This document shows positions 26,318 to 35,155 of a stretch of 64,000 nt of DNA, one piece after another (the first letter of the stretch is position 1; each line of letters starts with the position of its first letter). The notes under the pieces were generated by a model. That model worked only from the letters and a program-made list of their open reading frames with translations, searched no databases and was not told the origin of the DNA. This stretch comes from Methylophaga sp. GTDB lineage: Bacteria > Pseudomonadota > Gammaproteobacteria > Nitrosococcales > Methylophagaceae. The DNA lies in NCBI GenBank assembly GCA_002706095.1, contig PAJP01000022.1, forward strand, positions 112,151-176,150, read 5' to 3'. The position numbers were made by a program, and so were the translations under genes.

Positions 26318-27720
26318 AAACGTGTATTTTGTCCCTGCAGCATAACTCTGAAAAAGGCCTCCAACTCAGGATTCTTCCAGTTTTTCAGAAAGCGTTTTTT
26401 ATCTTGCAAGTGAGCCATGATCGCTTGTTTTTTATTGCCATATTCTCGCATAGCATCTAAATCAATAAGCCTGATTTTACCTTGCTTATCTAATAACAAG
26501 TTCTGCGCTTTCATATCACCATGGCCAACTTGCATTGTGTTCAGATCTGAAAAGATAGTTTGAATCTGACTCACTTCTGATTCCGTTGGCATGCGTTGCT
26601 GGTAAACATCTAACAACTCCTCGGCCTCATGGTATTCGCTAATAAAATAAGCTGTTTGTCTCAATGGACCCATGCGCTTTTCAATAAAGGCGAGAGGCTC
26701 GGTTGTCGGAATACCAGAAAAAACCAGTAAATTAGCATTGCACCATGATGCCGCGGCCCGGCTTGGTCGCCAGCAGCGGCTTATGGCATGACCCAGATTC
26801 TTAATATTATAACGTTTGATAACGACCTCACGGCCAGCCAGCTTTGTGCGTACAACTGTCGCCGTATTACCGGCTTTTAATACCTGAGCGCCAGCAAATA
26901 ATGCCTCAATATCACGGACGGACTGAAGTTGACTCTGTTGCCAGAAATCTCGTTTTGCTGCGACCTGCCAATGAATATTCTTTTGATAATACGTCATCGT
27001 ACATGGACGAAAACATTTCTTAAGAAATTGTGTTTTACGTTGCTGCCATGTTTTGTCTAACAGCTGACTAAACTGTTGCTGCTCATCGGCCGAATAATGC
27101 CAACCACGTCCTTCATAATAGGCTTTAAGCAAAGGCATCAAATGACTACGCTGTTGCAATGAAAACTGGGCAAATAGTCTGGCCAAGTTTGTCAGGCTAG
27201 TATCTTTATCAAGTGCTTTGCCGTCACCTGACTGTTTCACAGAGCCCAGATCGATAAGCACAATCTCATCACCGCTGAGTAATAAATTATCGAGATGAAT
27301 ATCATCTTGATAAATACCGCCTAAGTGCAGAGTCAACATTAACTTTGATAGCAATGCCAAGCGCTCAGTAACCGCCGAATCAAGATGAAACGCCTGGCTG
27401 TTTTCAATATAGTCATACACCAGTGCTGAACCATATGGCTCAGAGACCGAGAGCAATAATTTGGGTGTTTTTACTGTCACAGGCTTGACCGCATCAACAC
27501 CTTGTAACTCCCGCTCAAAGTCTTTTTGGGCTTTTGCTTGATTGGCAAATAATTTAATTACGACATTTTTGCCGTGACTATCTATGGCTTTCATGGCCAA
27601 GCGGCGCTCAGGCAAGTCACGCAGAATTTGCACACACTGATAGTTGTTTTGTTCTAATTGCAGATCAAACGGCAATTGCGGTCGGCTATCAGTGCTGATA
27701 ATGGCATTAATATCTGACAT
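26314..27720 (-). CDS. Tandem kinase-domain protein of the LPS-kinase type
   Basis: A 468-residue protein with two kinase-like domains in one chain. The first has N-lobe VVIKLFAN, loop DDIHLDNLLL (about 138) and LIDLGSV; the second has N-lobe VVIKRY, loop GHGDMKAQNLLL (about 399) and LIDLDAM. Both keep the catalytic Asp and the metal-binding Asp, so both could be active, as expected for core-heptose or Kdo kinases. A similar-size two-domain protein occurs in the Pseudomonas core-LPS cluster, from memory. I start it at the ATG at 27720, one base after the waaP stop; an ATG at 27732 also reads in frame. It is coupled to waaG. Confidence 0.82.
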   Translation of the reverse strand: MSDINAIISTDSRPQLPFDLQLEQNNYQCVQILRDLPERRLAMKAIDSHGKNVVIKLFANQAKAQKDFERELQGVDAVKPVTVKTPKLLLSVSEPYGSALVYDYIENSQAFHLDSAVTERLALLSKLMLTLHLGGIYQDDIHLDNLLLSGDEIVLIDLGSVKQSGDGKALDKDTSLTNLARLFAQFSLQQRSHLMPLLKAYYEGRGWHYSADEQQQFSQLLDKTWQQRKTQFLKKCFRPCTMTYYQKNIHWQVAAKRDFWQQSQLQSVRDIEALFAGAQVLKAGNTATVVRTKLAGREVVIKRYNIKNLGHAISRCWRPSRAAASWCNANLLVFSGIPTTEPLAFIEKRMGPLRQTAYFISEYHEAEELLDVYQQRMPTESEVSQIQTIFSDLNTMQVGHGDMKAQNLLLDKQGKIRLIDLDAMREYGNKKQAIMAHLQDKKRFLKNWKNPELEAFFRVMLQGQNTRL

Positions 27721-27721
27721 A

Positions 27722-28522
27722 TTATTCAGCATATAATTTATCTGCCCGCAGTTTAACCTGCTGCCATAGGTCAGCATATTGAGATAGCGCCTGGCGCAAA
27801 GGTAGCTGAGTATAGGTTTTGATAAAGCGGAACAAATCTCGCTGGGTCAGCAGCACTTCATAAGCAGAAAAATATAAACTGCCCAAATCCTTTATTTGCC
27901 AGCGTAATGGCACTTTTTTCCGAATTTGAGCACGGTGCAGGTCAATTAAATATATCGGCATTGAGGGCTGATAAACATTGGTCTCAGCAAACGACTTATC
28001 CAGTAAAAAATGACAAAGATAAAAATCCCGATGATTCATACCATTTTTATGCATGGTCCCAGCGATATGGGCTAGTTTCTGGATTAAATCGTATTTGCTT
28101 TTGAATGACGGTGGTGTCTGTCGCCACTGCTGCCCCAGATATTCCAGACTCATGGTATCGGTCAAATCATCAGTAATCACAAAAGAATGGCGTTTGGCTG
28201 GATTCCATCCTTTTTCGCCATAGCCGGCTAAGGTCATGGTATCCAGATGATGAGACTGTAAAAACTGCACCGCCTGCCATTCATTTCTGGCACTGATAAT
28301 CGGTAAGCGTAGAGACAACAGGTTTTTGAAAATTTCTTCCCAACCTACACCTTGATGATATTTTAGAAAGTAGCTGTGTTGTTCGACCTCGAAACGTAAT
28401 GTCCGCCGCCCTTCTTTGTCACGAAAGATTTCACCCGGCATGGTCTGCAACCAAGGAAAGATAGCTTTATTCCGCCAAGCCTGGGCTAAGTCTTCACGTA
28501 AATACAGTGTATGTGTTTTCAT
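27722..28522 (-). CDS. waaP: LPS core heptose(I) kinase (WaaP)
   Basis: A 266-residue kinase that phosphorylates heptose I of the inner core, a modification essential for outer-membrane integrity in Pseudomonas. The WaaP signature GMNHRDFYLCHFLL (catalytic Asp near 164) and the metal-binding YLIDLHRAQIR are present, along with FLKYHQG in the N-lobe. Length is close to that of WaaP proteins (about 265). It heads a minus-strand operon waaP-tandem kinase-waaG-galE-YrbL-like gene-CgeB-like gene and is divergent from gmhA, with 128 bases between starts. Confidence 0.93.
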   Translation of the reverse strand: MKTHTLYLREDLAQAWRNKAIFPWLQTMPGEIFRDKEGRRTLRFEVEQHSYFLKYHQGVGWEEIFKNLLSLRLPIISARNEWQAVQFLQSHHLDTMTLAGYGEKGWNPAKRHSFVITDDLTDTMSLEYLGQQWRQTPPSFKSKYDLIQKLAHIAGTMHKNGMNHRDFYLCHFLLDKSFAETNVYQPSMPIYLIDLHRAQIRKKVPLRWQIKDLGSLYFSAYEVLLTQRDLFRFIKTYTQLPLRQALSQYADLWQQVKLRADKLYAE

Positions 28523-28650
28523 TCAGTTTTATGATGTGATTCAGTCAAACTCAGTCTTGCCTCAAAACCGCCAGTCAGTCTGAATTTTGTTAAACTGTCG
28601 ATGTCGAAAAGTGAGATGTTATCATCACTACACCAGTTTAAGGGGAAGCC

Positions 28651-29205
28651 GTGTCATTTAAAGCCACTATCGTACGTCATCAGGCGATGATCGAAAGTCT
28701 GTTTGCACTTGAACCACAAGTCACAGCACTTGCTGCCCGAATTTCAGATTGTGTAAAACAAGGCAATAAAATTCTGTTCTTTGGCAACGGTGGCAGCGCC
28801 TCTGATGCGCAACATTTAGCAGCAGAATTTGTGGTGCGTTATCACAAAGACCGTCGACCCTATGGTGCCATCGCTTTAACTACAGACACCTCAATTCTGA
28901 CGGCTCACAGCAATGATTATCAGTTTGATACGGTCTTTGATCGCCAGATTCTCGCTTTGGGACGCCCAGGCGATATCGCCATTGGATTATCCACATCAGG
29001 TAATAGTGGCAATGTTATTAACGGAATCAAGACGGCTAAGGAGATGGGTATCTGGACCTGCGCTTTCACCGGTGAAGGTGGTGGTCAGCTAGCTGACATT
29101 GCTGATGAGTGTGTGGCCGTTCCCGTCAAAGAAACCGCTCGGGTACAAGAAGGACATATTCTGATTGGTCACTGGTTGTGTGAAACCCTCGACGAGACAG
29201 ACTAA
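28651..29205 (+). CDS. gmhA: Phosphoheptose isomerase
   Basis: A 184-residue SIS-domain enzyme that converts sedoheptulose 7-phosphate to D-glycero-D-manno-heptose 7-phosphate, the first step to ADP-heptose. GNGGSASDAQHLAAE, LTTDTS, STSGNSGNV and the C-terminal EGHILIGHWLCE with metal-binding His and Glu are intact. The start is GTG with a good AAGGGGA Shine-Dalgarno. DiaA, a DnaA-binding paralogue, is an alternative, but the adjoining hldE and heptosyltransferase genes favour GmhA. gmhB is not in the window. The two redox genes follow closely. Confidence 0.85.
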   Translation: MSFKATIVRHQAMIESLFALEPQVTALAARISDCVKQGNKILFFGNGGSASDAQHLAAEFVVRYHKDRRPYGAIALTTDTSILTAHSNDYQFDTVFDRQILALGRPGDIAIGLSTSGNSGNVINGIKTAKEMGIWTCAFTGEGGGQLADIADECVAVPVKETARVQEGHILIGHWLCETLDETD

Positions 29206-29213
29206 ATTTATTC

Positions 29214-30404
29214 ATGACTCAAACTACTCTTCACACCGATATCGTCATTATCGGCGCAGGCATTGCTGGCTTATGGCTACATCATCGCCTTAACGATATG
29301 GGTATCCATGCTTTGCTCATAGAGAATGGGCAAATCGGCCAGGGACAAACGCTTAGCTCTCAAGGCATTATTCATGGTGGCAGTAAATATGCCCTGAACG
29401 GTGTGTTATCCAAAGCAGCGCAAGTCATCAGTACCATGCCTGCTCGCTGGAAAAACGCCCTAAATGGTGAAGGTGATATCGATCTTCGTGATGTCAAAAA
29501 ATTGGCTGATCACCAACTACTCTGGTCTAAAGACAAACTGTCTTCAAAGATGGTGTCGTTTTTTGCCAGCAAAGCCTTAAGCAGCCGCATGCAGCGTGTT
29601 GATAAACGGGATGCGCCAGCATTATTTCAGGATGCAGGCTTTAAAGGCACACTCTATCAACTTGATGAGCCTGTATTAGATATTCCAAGCCTGCTGAAAA
29701 AAATCACGGCAAAATGGCGTTCGCGTATGTTATCAGTGCCTAGCAATAGCCAATACCAATGGCAACGTTCAGGACAACAGCTGGAGTCAGTTCAGGTTGG
29801 CGATATCACTATCCATGCCCAACAATTTGTGCTGACAGCAGGAGAAGGCAATGAAGTCTTATTGCAATCGCTGTCGATTAAACAACCCAGCATGCAGCGT
29901 AGACCGCTACAAATGGTGCTATGCAAGAGCCAAAACCCCAATCAACCTCTGCCGACCATCTATGCCCATAGCCTGGGTAGTGGTTCCAAACCTATTGCGA
30001 CAATTTCCAGCCATAAAACACAGCAAGGTGACACGGTCTGGTATATCGGCGGCAATATCGCTGAAGAAGGCGTTGCTAAATCGCAAGAAAACTTGATCAC
30101 CGAAGCCAAGCAATTGCTCAACAATATTTTGCCATGGTTTGAATTGCCAGCTCTTGATTGGGCCACGCATGCGGTGAACCGCGCAGAGCCCAAGCAATCC
30201 AATCTTACCCGACCGGATCATGCTTTTATTGATTCACAACAGAATCTTCATATTTGCTGGCCCACCAAATTAGCTCTGGCACCGGATTTAGCCGATCAGG
30301 TTCTGAAAGCCATTAATGTCGATACTATAGAAAAACGTAGTTACGACAATCCTGATTTTCCTCATCCTGAGCTCGCTAAACCGTTATGGGACAGAGTTTT
30401 CTGA
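29214..30404 (+). CDS. FAD-dependent oxidoreductase (DAO family)
   Basis: A 396-residue flavoprotein of the D-amino-acid oxidase/glycerol-3-phosphate dehydrogenase fold. The N-terminal dinucleotide-binding motif IVIIGAGIAGLWLHHRL (GxGxxG) is followed by GQTLSSQGIIHGG. The C-terminal part has LHICWPTKLALAPDLAD, where the family usually contacts flavin. The substrate is unknown. It lies 8 bases after gmhA and overlaps the aldo/keto reductase by one base (TGATG), so the three are likely one operon. Confidence 0.82.
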   Translation: MTQTTLHTDIVIIGAGIAGLWLHHRLNDMGIHALLIENGQIGQGQTLSSQGIIHGGSKYALNGVLSKAAQVISTMPARWKNALNGEGDIDLRDVKKLADHQLLWSKDKLSSKMVSFFASKALSSRMQRVDKRDAPALFQDAGFKGTLYQLDEPVLDIPSLLKKITAKWRSRMLSVPSNSQYQWQRSGQQLESVQVGDITIHAQQFVLTAGEGNEVLLQSLSIKQPSMQRRPLQMVLCKSQNPNQPLPTIYAHSLGSGSKPIATISSHKTQQGDTVWYIGGNIAEEGVAKSQENLITEAKQLLNNILPWFELPALDWATHAVNRAEPKQSNLTRPDHAFIDSQQNLHICWPTKLALAPDLADQVLKAINVDTIEKRSYDNPDFPHPELAKPLWDRVF

Positions 30405-31210
30405 TGGCCCATATAGAACAAAAAAATCCAATTGCGGAGACAGGTATACAGGTTTCACCTCTTGGTCTCGGTACCGTTAAAATCGGTCGCGATAAAGCGG
30501 TGAAATACCCTGATGGCTTTCAAATTCCAGATGATGAACAAGTGATTACATTACTTGAGCAAGCCTGGGAATCTGGTATTAATCTGATTGATACCGCACC
30601 GGCTTATGGTCGCAGTGAGCAACGCCTTGGACAATTATTAAAAAAAGTCCGGCGCGAATGGATTATTGCCACAAAAGCAGGCGAGTATTTTGATGCCGTA
30701 AGCGGTGAATCCCACTATGACTTTACGCCAGAATCACTAATTAAAAGCATCGAACATAGCTTAAAAACCCTGCAACGAGATGCGTTAGATATTGTACTGA
30801 TTCACTCTGATGGCAATGATGAACATATCATCCGTCATCATGGTGCTCTGGAAGTCTTAGCTGACTTAAAACAGCGAGGTTGGATTCGTGCCAGTGGTAT
30901 GTCCACCAAAACCGTTACAGGCGGGATGTTGACGTTGGAACAGTCTGATATCGCCATGGTGATGCATAATCTGCAATACCAGGAAGAACAGGCCGTCATT
31001 GAGCAGGCAGCCAAACTCAATAAAGGCATTTTCATTAAAAAAGCGCTTGGTAGTGGCCACCTGGCGAAACAAGCCGGTACAGACACGGTTCAGGACAATT
31101 TCGACTTTATCTTTAATGAACCAGCCGTAAGTAGTGTGATTATCGGCACGATTAACCCAGCTCACCTATATGACAATATCAGTAAGGCGGTTAAAGCTTT
31201 AGCTGAATAA
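30404..31210 (+). CDS. Aldo/keto reductase
   Basis: A 268-residue (beta/alpha)8 aldo/keto reductase. The start of the family, VSPLGLGTVKIG, is followed by NLIDTAPAYGRSEQRLG (catalytic Asp and Tyr), ATKAGEYFD (catalytic Lys), DIVLIHSDG and IIGTINPAHL near the NADPH site. The ATG at 30404 overlaps the flavoprotein stop; a six-codon longer start at 30386 is less likely. The substrate is not evident. Its place between gmhA and hldE hints at carbonyl or heptose chemistry but could be incidental. It converges on hldE with 14 bases between stops. Confidence 0.85.
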   Translation: MAHIEQKNPIAETGIQVSPLGLGTVKIGRDKAVKYPDGFQIPDDEQVITLLEQAWESGINLIDTAPAYGRSEQRLGQLLKKVRREWIIATKAGEYFDAVSGESHYDFTPESLIKSIEHSLKTLQRDALDIVLIHSDGNDEHIIRHHGALEVLADLKQRGWIRASGMSTKTVTGGMLTLEQSDIAMVMHNLQYQEEQAVIEQAAKLNKGIFIKKALGSGHLAKQAGTDTVQDNFDFIFNEPAVSSVIIGTINPAHLYDNISKAVKALAE

Positions 31211-31224
31211 ATTCGTATTAAAAG

Positions 31225-32670
31225 CTAGTCGCGCTGATTAATTTTATTCACTATTGCTGTCGTAGAGCAGTTTTCCACCAGCCCCATCACTTTCACTTCA
31301 CCGCCATAAGCTTCAACGATTTCCCAGCCGACCACGCCTTTTTTATCATAGTCACCGCCTTTGACCAGGATATCGGGCTGGATCAGTCGTAATAACTCCT
31401 CTGGCGTATCACCAGGGAAACAGGTCACCCAGTCCACATCAGCTAATCCAGCCAAAACAGTCAGACGTCTGTCTGCGGTATTAATTGGACGACCTTCACC
31501 CTTTAATTTTGTAACTGATTCATCAGTATTGATAGCAACAATCAGACGATCACCCAAGGCTCTGGCTTGTTGAAGGTAAGTCACATGCCCGGCATGCAAA
31601 ATATCAAAACAGCCGTTGGTAAACACGACTTTCTCACCACGGTTTTTGGCTTGGTCTACCGCCATTTTTAACTGCTCAACGGTAACAGCACCGCCAATGC
31701 AATGATCGGTGTTGTTGATGCCCTGATGACGTTCATATTCCTGACGCAGTTCAGGTTCACTGACCGTTGAGGTGCCTAGTTTAGTCACCACAATACTGGC
31801 AGCTACATTTGCTAAAGTGACCGCTTGTTCCAGGCTGACGCCGGCAGCTAATGCTGTCGCTAATGTTGAAATAACGGTATCACCAGCGCCTGTCACATCA
31901 GCCACTTCTTTAGCGATAGCAGGCAAATGAAATTCAGGTTTATCCGCCTGCACTAGCGTCATACCATGTTCACTACGAGTAATGAGAATCGCTTTAATAT
32001 TCAGAGATTTAATCAGCGTTTGCGCTTTGCTGATAAGATCCTGTTCTGATTCCACGGCGCCAACGACCGCCTCAAACTCACTCATATTCGGGGTAATCAG
32101 ATCGGCACCACGATATTTAGTGAAATCGTCTCCTTTCGGATCCACCAAAATCAGGCTTTGTTTATCTCTGGCTTTTTCAATCCAATACTGCGGATGGGCT
32201 AAGGTACCCTTGTTATAGTCTGACAGCACAATCACTTTCGCATTATCGGTAACGTGCTCAGCTAAATGCTCCATATCCTGAGCCACTTGCTCTGTGAAAC
32301 GCTGTTCAAAATCCAGACGGATTAACTGTTGATGACTGCTGATGACACGTGACTTGATAATGGTGCAGTTATGGGCGGCTTGATGAAATAAACAATTCAC
32401 CCCCACCGCATGCAGTTTTTGTTTGAGGACATTGGCGGCTTCATCAGCCCCTGTGATGCCGGTGATATTACATTGTGCACCCAACGAAGCAATATTCATC
32501 GCCACGTTGGCAGCACCACCAGGTACATCTTCCAGGCGTACCACATTCACCACTGGCACAGGGGCTTCAGGTGAAATTCGGCTGGCTTTGCCATAGTAAA
32601 AACGATCAAGCATCAAGTCACCAATAACAGCAATACGGGCTTGATGGAATTCAGGAAAATCAAATTTCAT
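31225..32670 (-). CDS. hldE: Bifunctional heptose-7-phosphate kinase / heptose-1-phosphate adenylyltransferase
   Basis: A 481-residue fusion that phosphorylates D-glycero-D-manno-heptose 7-phosphate at C1 and later forms ADP-heptose. The N-terminal ribokinase-like domain (about 1-320) has DLMLDRFYYG, GGAANVA and the anion-hole motif VADVTGAGDTVIS. The C-terminal cytidylyltransferase-like domain (about 340-481) has FTNGCFDILHAGHVTYL (HxGH) and VKGGDYDK. Length matches the E. coli enzyme (477). It is followed upstream, 38 bases away, by waaC on the same strand. Confidence 0.97.
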   Translation of the reverse strand: MKFDFPEFHQARIAVIGDLMLDRFYYGKASRISPEAPVPVVNVVRLEDVPGGAANVAMNIASLGAQCNITGITGADEAANVLKQKLHAVGVNCLFHQAAHNCTIIKSRVISSHQQLIRLDFEQRFTEQVAQDMEHLAEHVTDNAKVIVLSDYNKGTLAHPQYWIEKARDKQSLILVDPKGDDFTKYRGADLITPNMSEFEAVVGAVESEQDLISKAQTLIKSLNIKAILITRSEHGMTLVQADKPEFHLPAIAKEVADVTGAGDTVISTLATALAAGVSLEQAVTLANVAASIVVTKLGTSTVSEPELRQEYERHQGINNTDHCIGGAVTVEQLKMAVDQAKNRGEKVVFTNGCFDILHAGHVTYLQQARALGDRLIVAINTDESVTKLKGEGRPINTADRRLTVLAGLADVDWVTCFPGDTPEELLRLIQPDILVKGGDYDKKGVVGWEIVEAYGGEVKVMGLVENCSTTAIVNKINQRD

Positions 32671-32708
32671 AATGCGGTTTTATCACGCCAGAAAAGAAGT
32701 CAGAGGCG

Positions 32709-33746
32709 TTATTGTGCTTGTAAAACAGCGGCGAGTCTATTCCAGACTTGGTCTGGCTGCATCTCAGCCATACATACGGGCATACCGGATTTTGCTTCTG
32801 GCAGAGGACAACGTCGTTTATAACAAGGTGAGCACGACATTCCTGTAATCAAATGCTGCTGATTCTGGCCCGCTGTGCCAATCAGATGCGTATCCGTTGA
32901 GCCATATAGAGTAATGGCGGGTTTATCCATCATTGCGGCCATATGCGCAAGGCCGGTATCACTACACAAAGCGGCTTTGGCACCTTGCATAATGGCCACG
33001 ACATTATCGAGTGGCAACCTCGGCAATGTATAGGCATGGTCGCTAACAGCGGCGATCTGCAAGGCTCGCTGATACTCTTCATCATTCCCTGAGGGGATTA
33101 CCACAGAATATCCTGCTTCAATCGCTTTTAAGGTCAACGCTTGCCAATGCTGTACTGGCCATAATTTCGTTAGCCAACTTGCGTTGTGAACCAGCATTAC
33201 ATAATTTTTTGGTAGTTCAAATGCCAATTGTGGCAACTGACAGTGTGCCAAATCCACGCCATACTTTGCTTCGGAGTCAGGCAAAGGATAATCAAGCGCT
33301 TTTGCCATAATCTGACGCATACGCTCAACCGCATGCTGGTTTGGATTCACATTAAGTTTATGGCGATAAGCAAGATAAGCCGGCTTTTCACGACAACTGT
33401 ATTTGTCCAGGCCGGAAACGGGTCCTTTTCTTAACAGACTGACCAGGGCACTTTTCAGATTATTTTGCATATCAATGACAACGTCATAGTCATCGAGATT
33501 GAGTGCTTTATAAAAATGACCTATCTCACCATTAAATAAATGACCAAACCAGTTTTGCCTCCAGCGTCGGTGTGATGTAGTAATCACACGCTTCACACGT
33601 GGATGCCATTGAGGTACCGCCGCAAAGGCACTATCCACCACCCAGTCAAATTCAATATCAGGAAAGACCTTAGCAGCATCAGTGAGCGCTGGCAGAGCAT
33701 GCATCAGGTCGCCCATTGAAGTCAGTTTAATTATCAGAACGCGCAT
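32709..33746 (-). CDS. waaC: ADP-heptose:LPS heptosyltransferase I
   Basis: A 345-residue GT9 enzyme that adds the first heptose to Kdo of the LPS inner core. LIIKLTSMGDLMHALPAL, the HNASWLTKLWP donor-site block and the CSDTGLAHMAAMM motif identify heptosyltransferase I rather than II. A cysteine cluster (CSPCYKRRCP) lies near the C-terminus, as in waaF. It is between thrB (7-base gap) and hldE on the minus strand. Confidence 0.93.
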   Translation of the reverse strand: MRVLIIKLTSMGDLMHALPALTDAAKVFPDIEFDWVVDSAFAAVPQWHPRVKRVITTSHRRWRQNWFGHLFNGEIGHFYKALNLDDYDVVIDMQNNLKSALVSLLRKGPVSGLDKYSCREKPAYLAYRHKLNVNPNQHAVERMRQIMAKALDYPLPDSEAKYGVDLAHCQLPQLAFELPKNYVMLVHNASWLTKLWPVQHWQALTLKAIEAGYSVVIPSGNDEEYQRALQIAAVSDHAYTLPRLPLDNVVAIMQGAKAALCSDTGLAHMAAMMDKPAITLYGSTDTHLIGTAGQNQQHLITGMSCSPCYKRRCPLPEAKSGMPVCMAEMQPDQVWNRLAAVLQAQ

Positions 33747-33753
33747 CAGCTGT

Positions 33754-34701
33754 TTAGTTAAAATCCAGCGTTAATGGATGCTCACGGTGATACTTGAGAA
33801 TAGTTAAAAATGCATCCGGGTTTTTAATTTGAGTCAGCTCACCTTCACGCGGAAAAAGTTGATCCTGTAATCGAGACAGCCAGAAACGCAGTGCCGCCGC
33901 CCGGCAAACCATATTCCAATTGGCTTGCTCGGATTCTGTTAATGCTCTTTTTTGTAGATAGTGCGTCATAAGAGACTGGTAACGATTAGTTTCGGGTAAA
34001 CCATCTTCTCCGACACACCAATCATTCACGGCGACAGCCAAGTCATAAAGTAAGTATTCATCACTCGCAAAGTAGAAGTCGATAATGCCGCTAAGTTTGT
34101 TACCCTCGAACAACGCATTATCACGGAATAAGTCTGAGTGAGTGACCCCTTCAGGTAATCCCAACGTCGCATAACCTTGCTGATAAGCAAGTTCATTTTT
34201 TAATATGCTCGCTCTGTCATCATCCAGCTTAGACAATAGTTGCTGTGCTGTTTGCTGGCGCCAGTCAGGACCACGCTCAGAAGGTCGTCTTGATTGAAAT
34301 GACTGCCCCACAATGTGCATCTCAGCCAGTACATCGCCAATTTGTGCGCATTGCTCAACTGTAGCAGTCGTATTGACGCCCTTGCCTGGTAATCGCACAA
34401 CCAGCGCCGCAGGTTTGCCACAGAGCTTCTTTAGATATTGCCCCTGGCTATCCGCTTCAGGATGCGCAGATGGAATATCATTCATATAAAAAAACGTCAT
34501 CACATCAAGAAAATAAGCTAACTCACCAAAAGTGTGCTGCTCAAATAAAGTGAGTACATACTCACCTTTGCTTGTACTGACAAAATAATTGGTATTCTCG
34601 ATGCCGTCACTGATGCCCTGATATGACACCAATTCCCCGACAGAATAATCATTCAAAAACGCGACTAAATCGTCGCGCTCGACTTCAGTGTAAACTGACA
34701 T
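33754..34701 (-). CDS. thrB: Homoserine kinase, choline-kinase-like (ThrB type 2)
   Basis: A 315-residue homoserine kinase of the APH/choline-kinase fold, as in pseudomonads, rather than the GHMP fold of E. coli. It phosphorylates homoserine on the way to threonine. The family opening SVYTEVERDDLVAFL, the catalytic loop THSDLFRDNALF and the metal strand GIIDFYFA are present. It follows the DUF2782 gene by about 26 bases. The polA-DUF2782-thrB neighbourhood matches Pseudomonas. Confidence 0.93.
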   Translation of the reverse strand: MSVYTEVERDDLVAFLNDYSVGELVSYQGISDGIENTNYFVSTSKGEYVLTLFEQHTFGELAYFLDVMTFFYMNDIPSAHPEADSQGQYLKKLCGKPAALVVRLPGKGVNTTATVEQCAQIGDVLAEMHIVGQSFQSRRPSERGPDWRQQTAQQLLSKLDDDRASILKNELAYQQGYATLGLPEGVTHSDLFRDNALFEGNKLSGIIDFYFASDEYLLYDLAVAVNDWCVGEDGLPETNRYQSLMTHYLQKRALTESEQANWNMVCRAAALRFWLSRLQDQLFPREGELTQIKNPDAFLTILKYHREHPLTLDFN

Positions 34702-34727
34702 TAAAAGAACTCAGATAGATAAAGGAC

Positions 34728-35060
34728 TTACCACTCCAATAGAATCCAGTTTGGAACGGCACCAGAGTCCAGCTCAAAGCTTTTTGTCTCAAGTGAACCA
34801 TCCCCATCAGAGTCCATCAAGTAATAAGGTTTGCCAATAGACGGCGTAACTTTAATCATATAAAGCTGACCATTCATTCGGTACTCTTCAACAGTACGGT
34901 CATCTTCCTGGATAATATTGATATCGGGCTCCATGCTTTCACCGCTTTGTAATGGCTCAGGAATCACTGGTGGTTTTTCCATCACTGATTTTTCATCTGC
35001 CCAAACTTGGGTTGTCATTACCAGGGTAACTGCGCATACAATAGCGAATTTGTTAAACAT
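34728..35060 (-). CDS. DUF2782 family secreted protein
   Basis: A 110-residue exported protein of unknown function. A Sec signal peptide (about 1-22, cut after VWA) is followed by a proline-rich stretch and the conserved core EYRMNGQLYMIKVTPSIG and PYYLMDSDGDG. The DSDGDG loop resembles an EF-hand-type calcium site (D1, D3, D5, G6) but lacks the Glu at position 12. The ATG at 35060 has GGAG eight bases upstream; the frame's upstream ATG at 35078 would give a poor signal peptide. It is divergent from polA with 95 bases between starts and is followed by thrB. Confidence 0.82.
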   Translation of the reverse strand: MFNKFAIVCAVTLVMTTQVWADEKSVMEKPPVIPEPLQSGESMEPDINIIQEDDRTVEEYRMNGQLYMIKVTPSIGKPYYLMDSDGDGSLETKSFELDSGAVPNWILLEW

Positions 35061-35106
35061 GTGGATGCTCCGTGTCATTTGGCACTAAAGATAGCATTTC
35101 CGCTGC

Positions 35107-35135
35107 TTGGAGAAAAGCAGTCTGTTCCCTATTAT
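35107..35135 (+). promoter_or_regulatory. Candidate sigma-70 promoter of polA
   Basis: TTGGAG (35107-35112) and TATTAT (35130-35135) are separated by exactly 17 bases, giving a start about 15 bases upstream of the polA ATG. The -10 matches 5 of 6, the -35 only 3 of 6. A CTGCTT/AAGCAG dyad overlaps the -35. Confidence 0.45.
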
Positions 35136-35155
35136 CCAATTGGTCGTTATAACTT

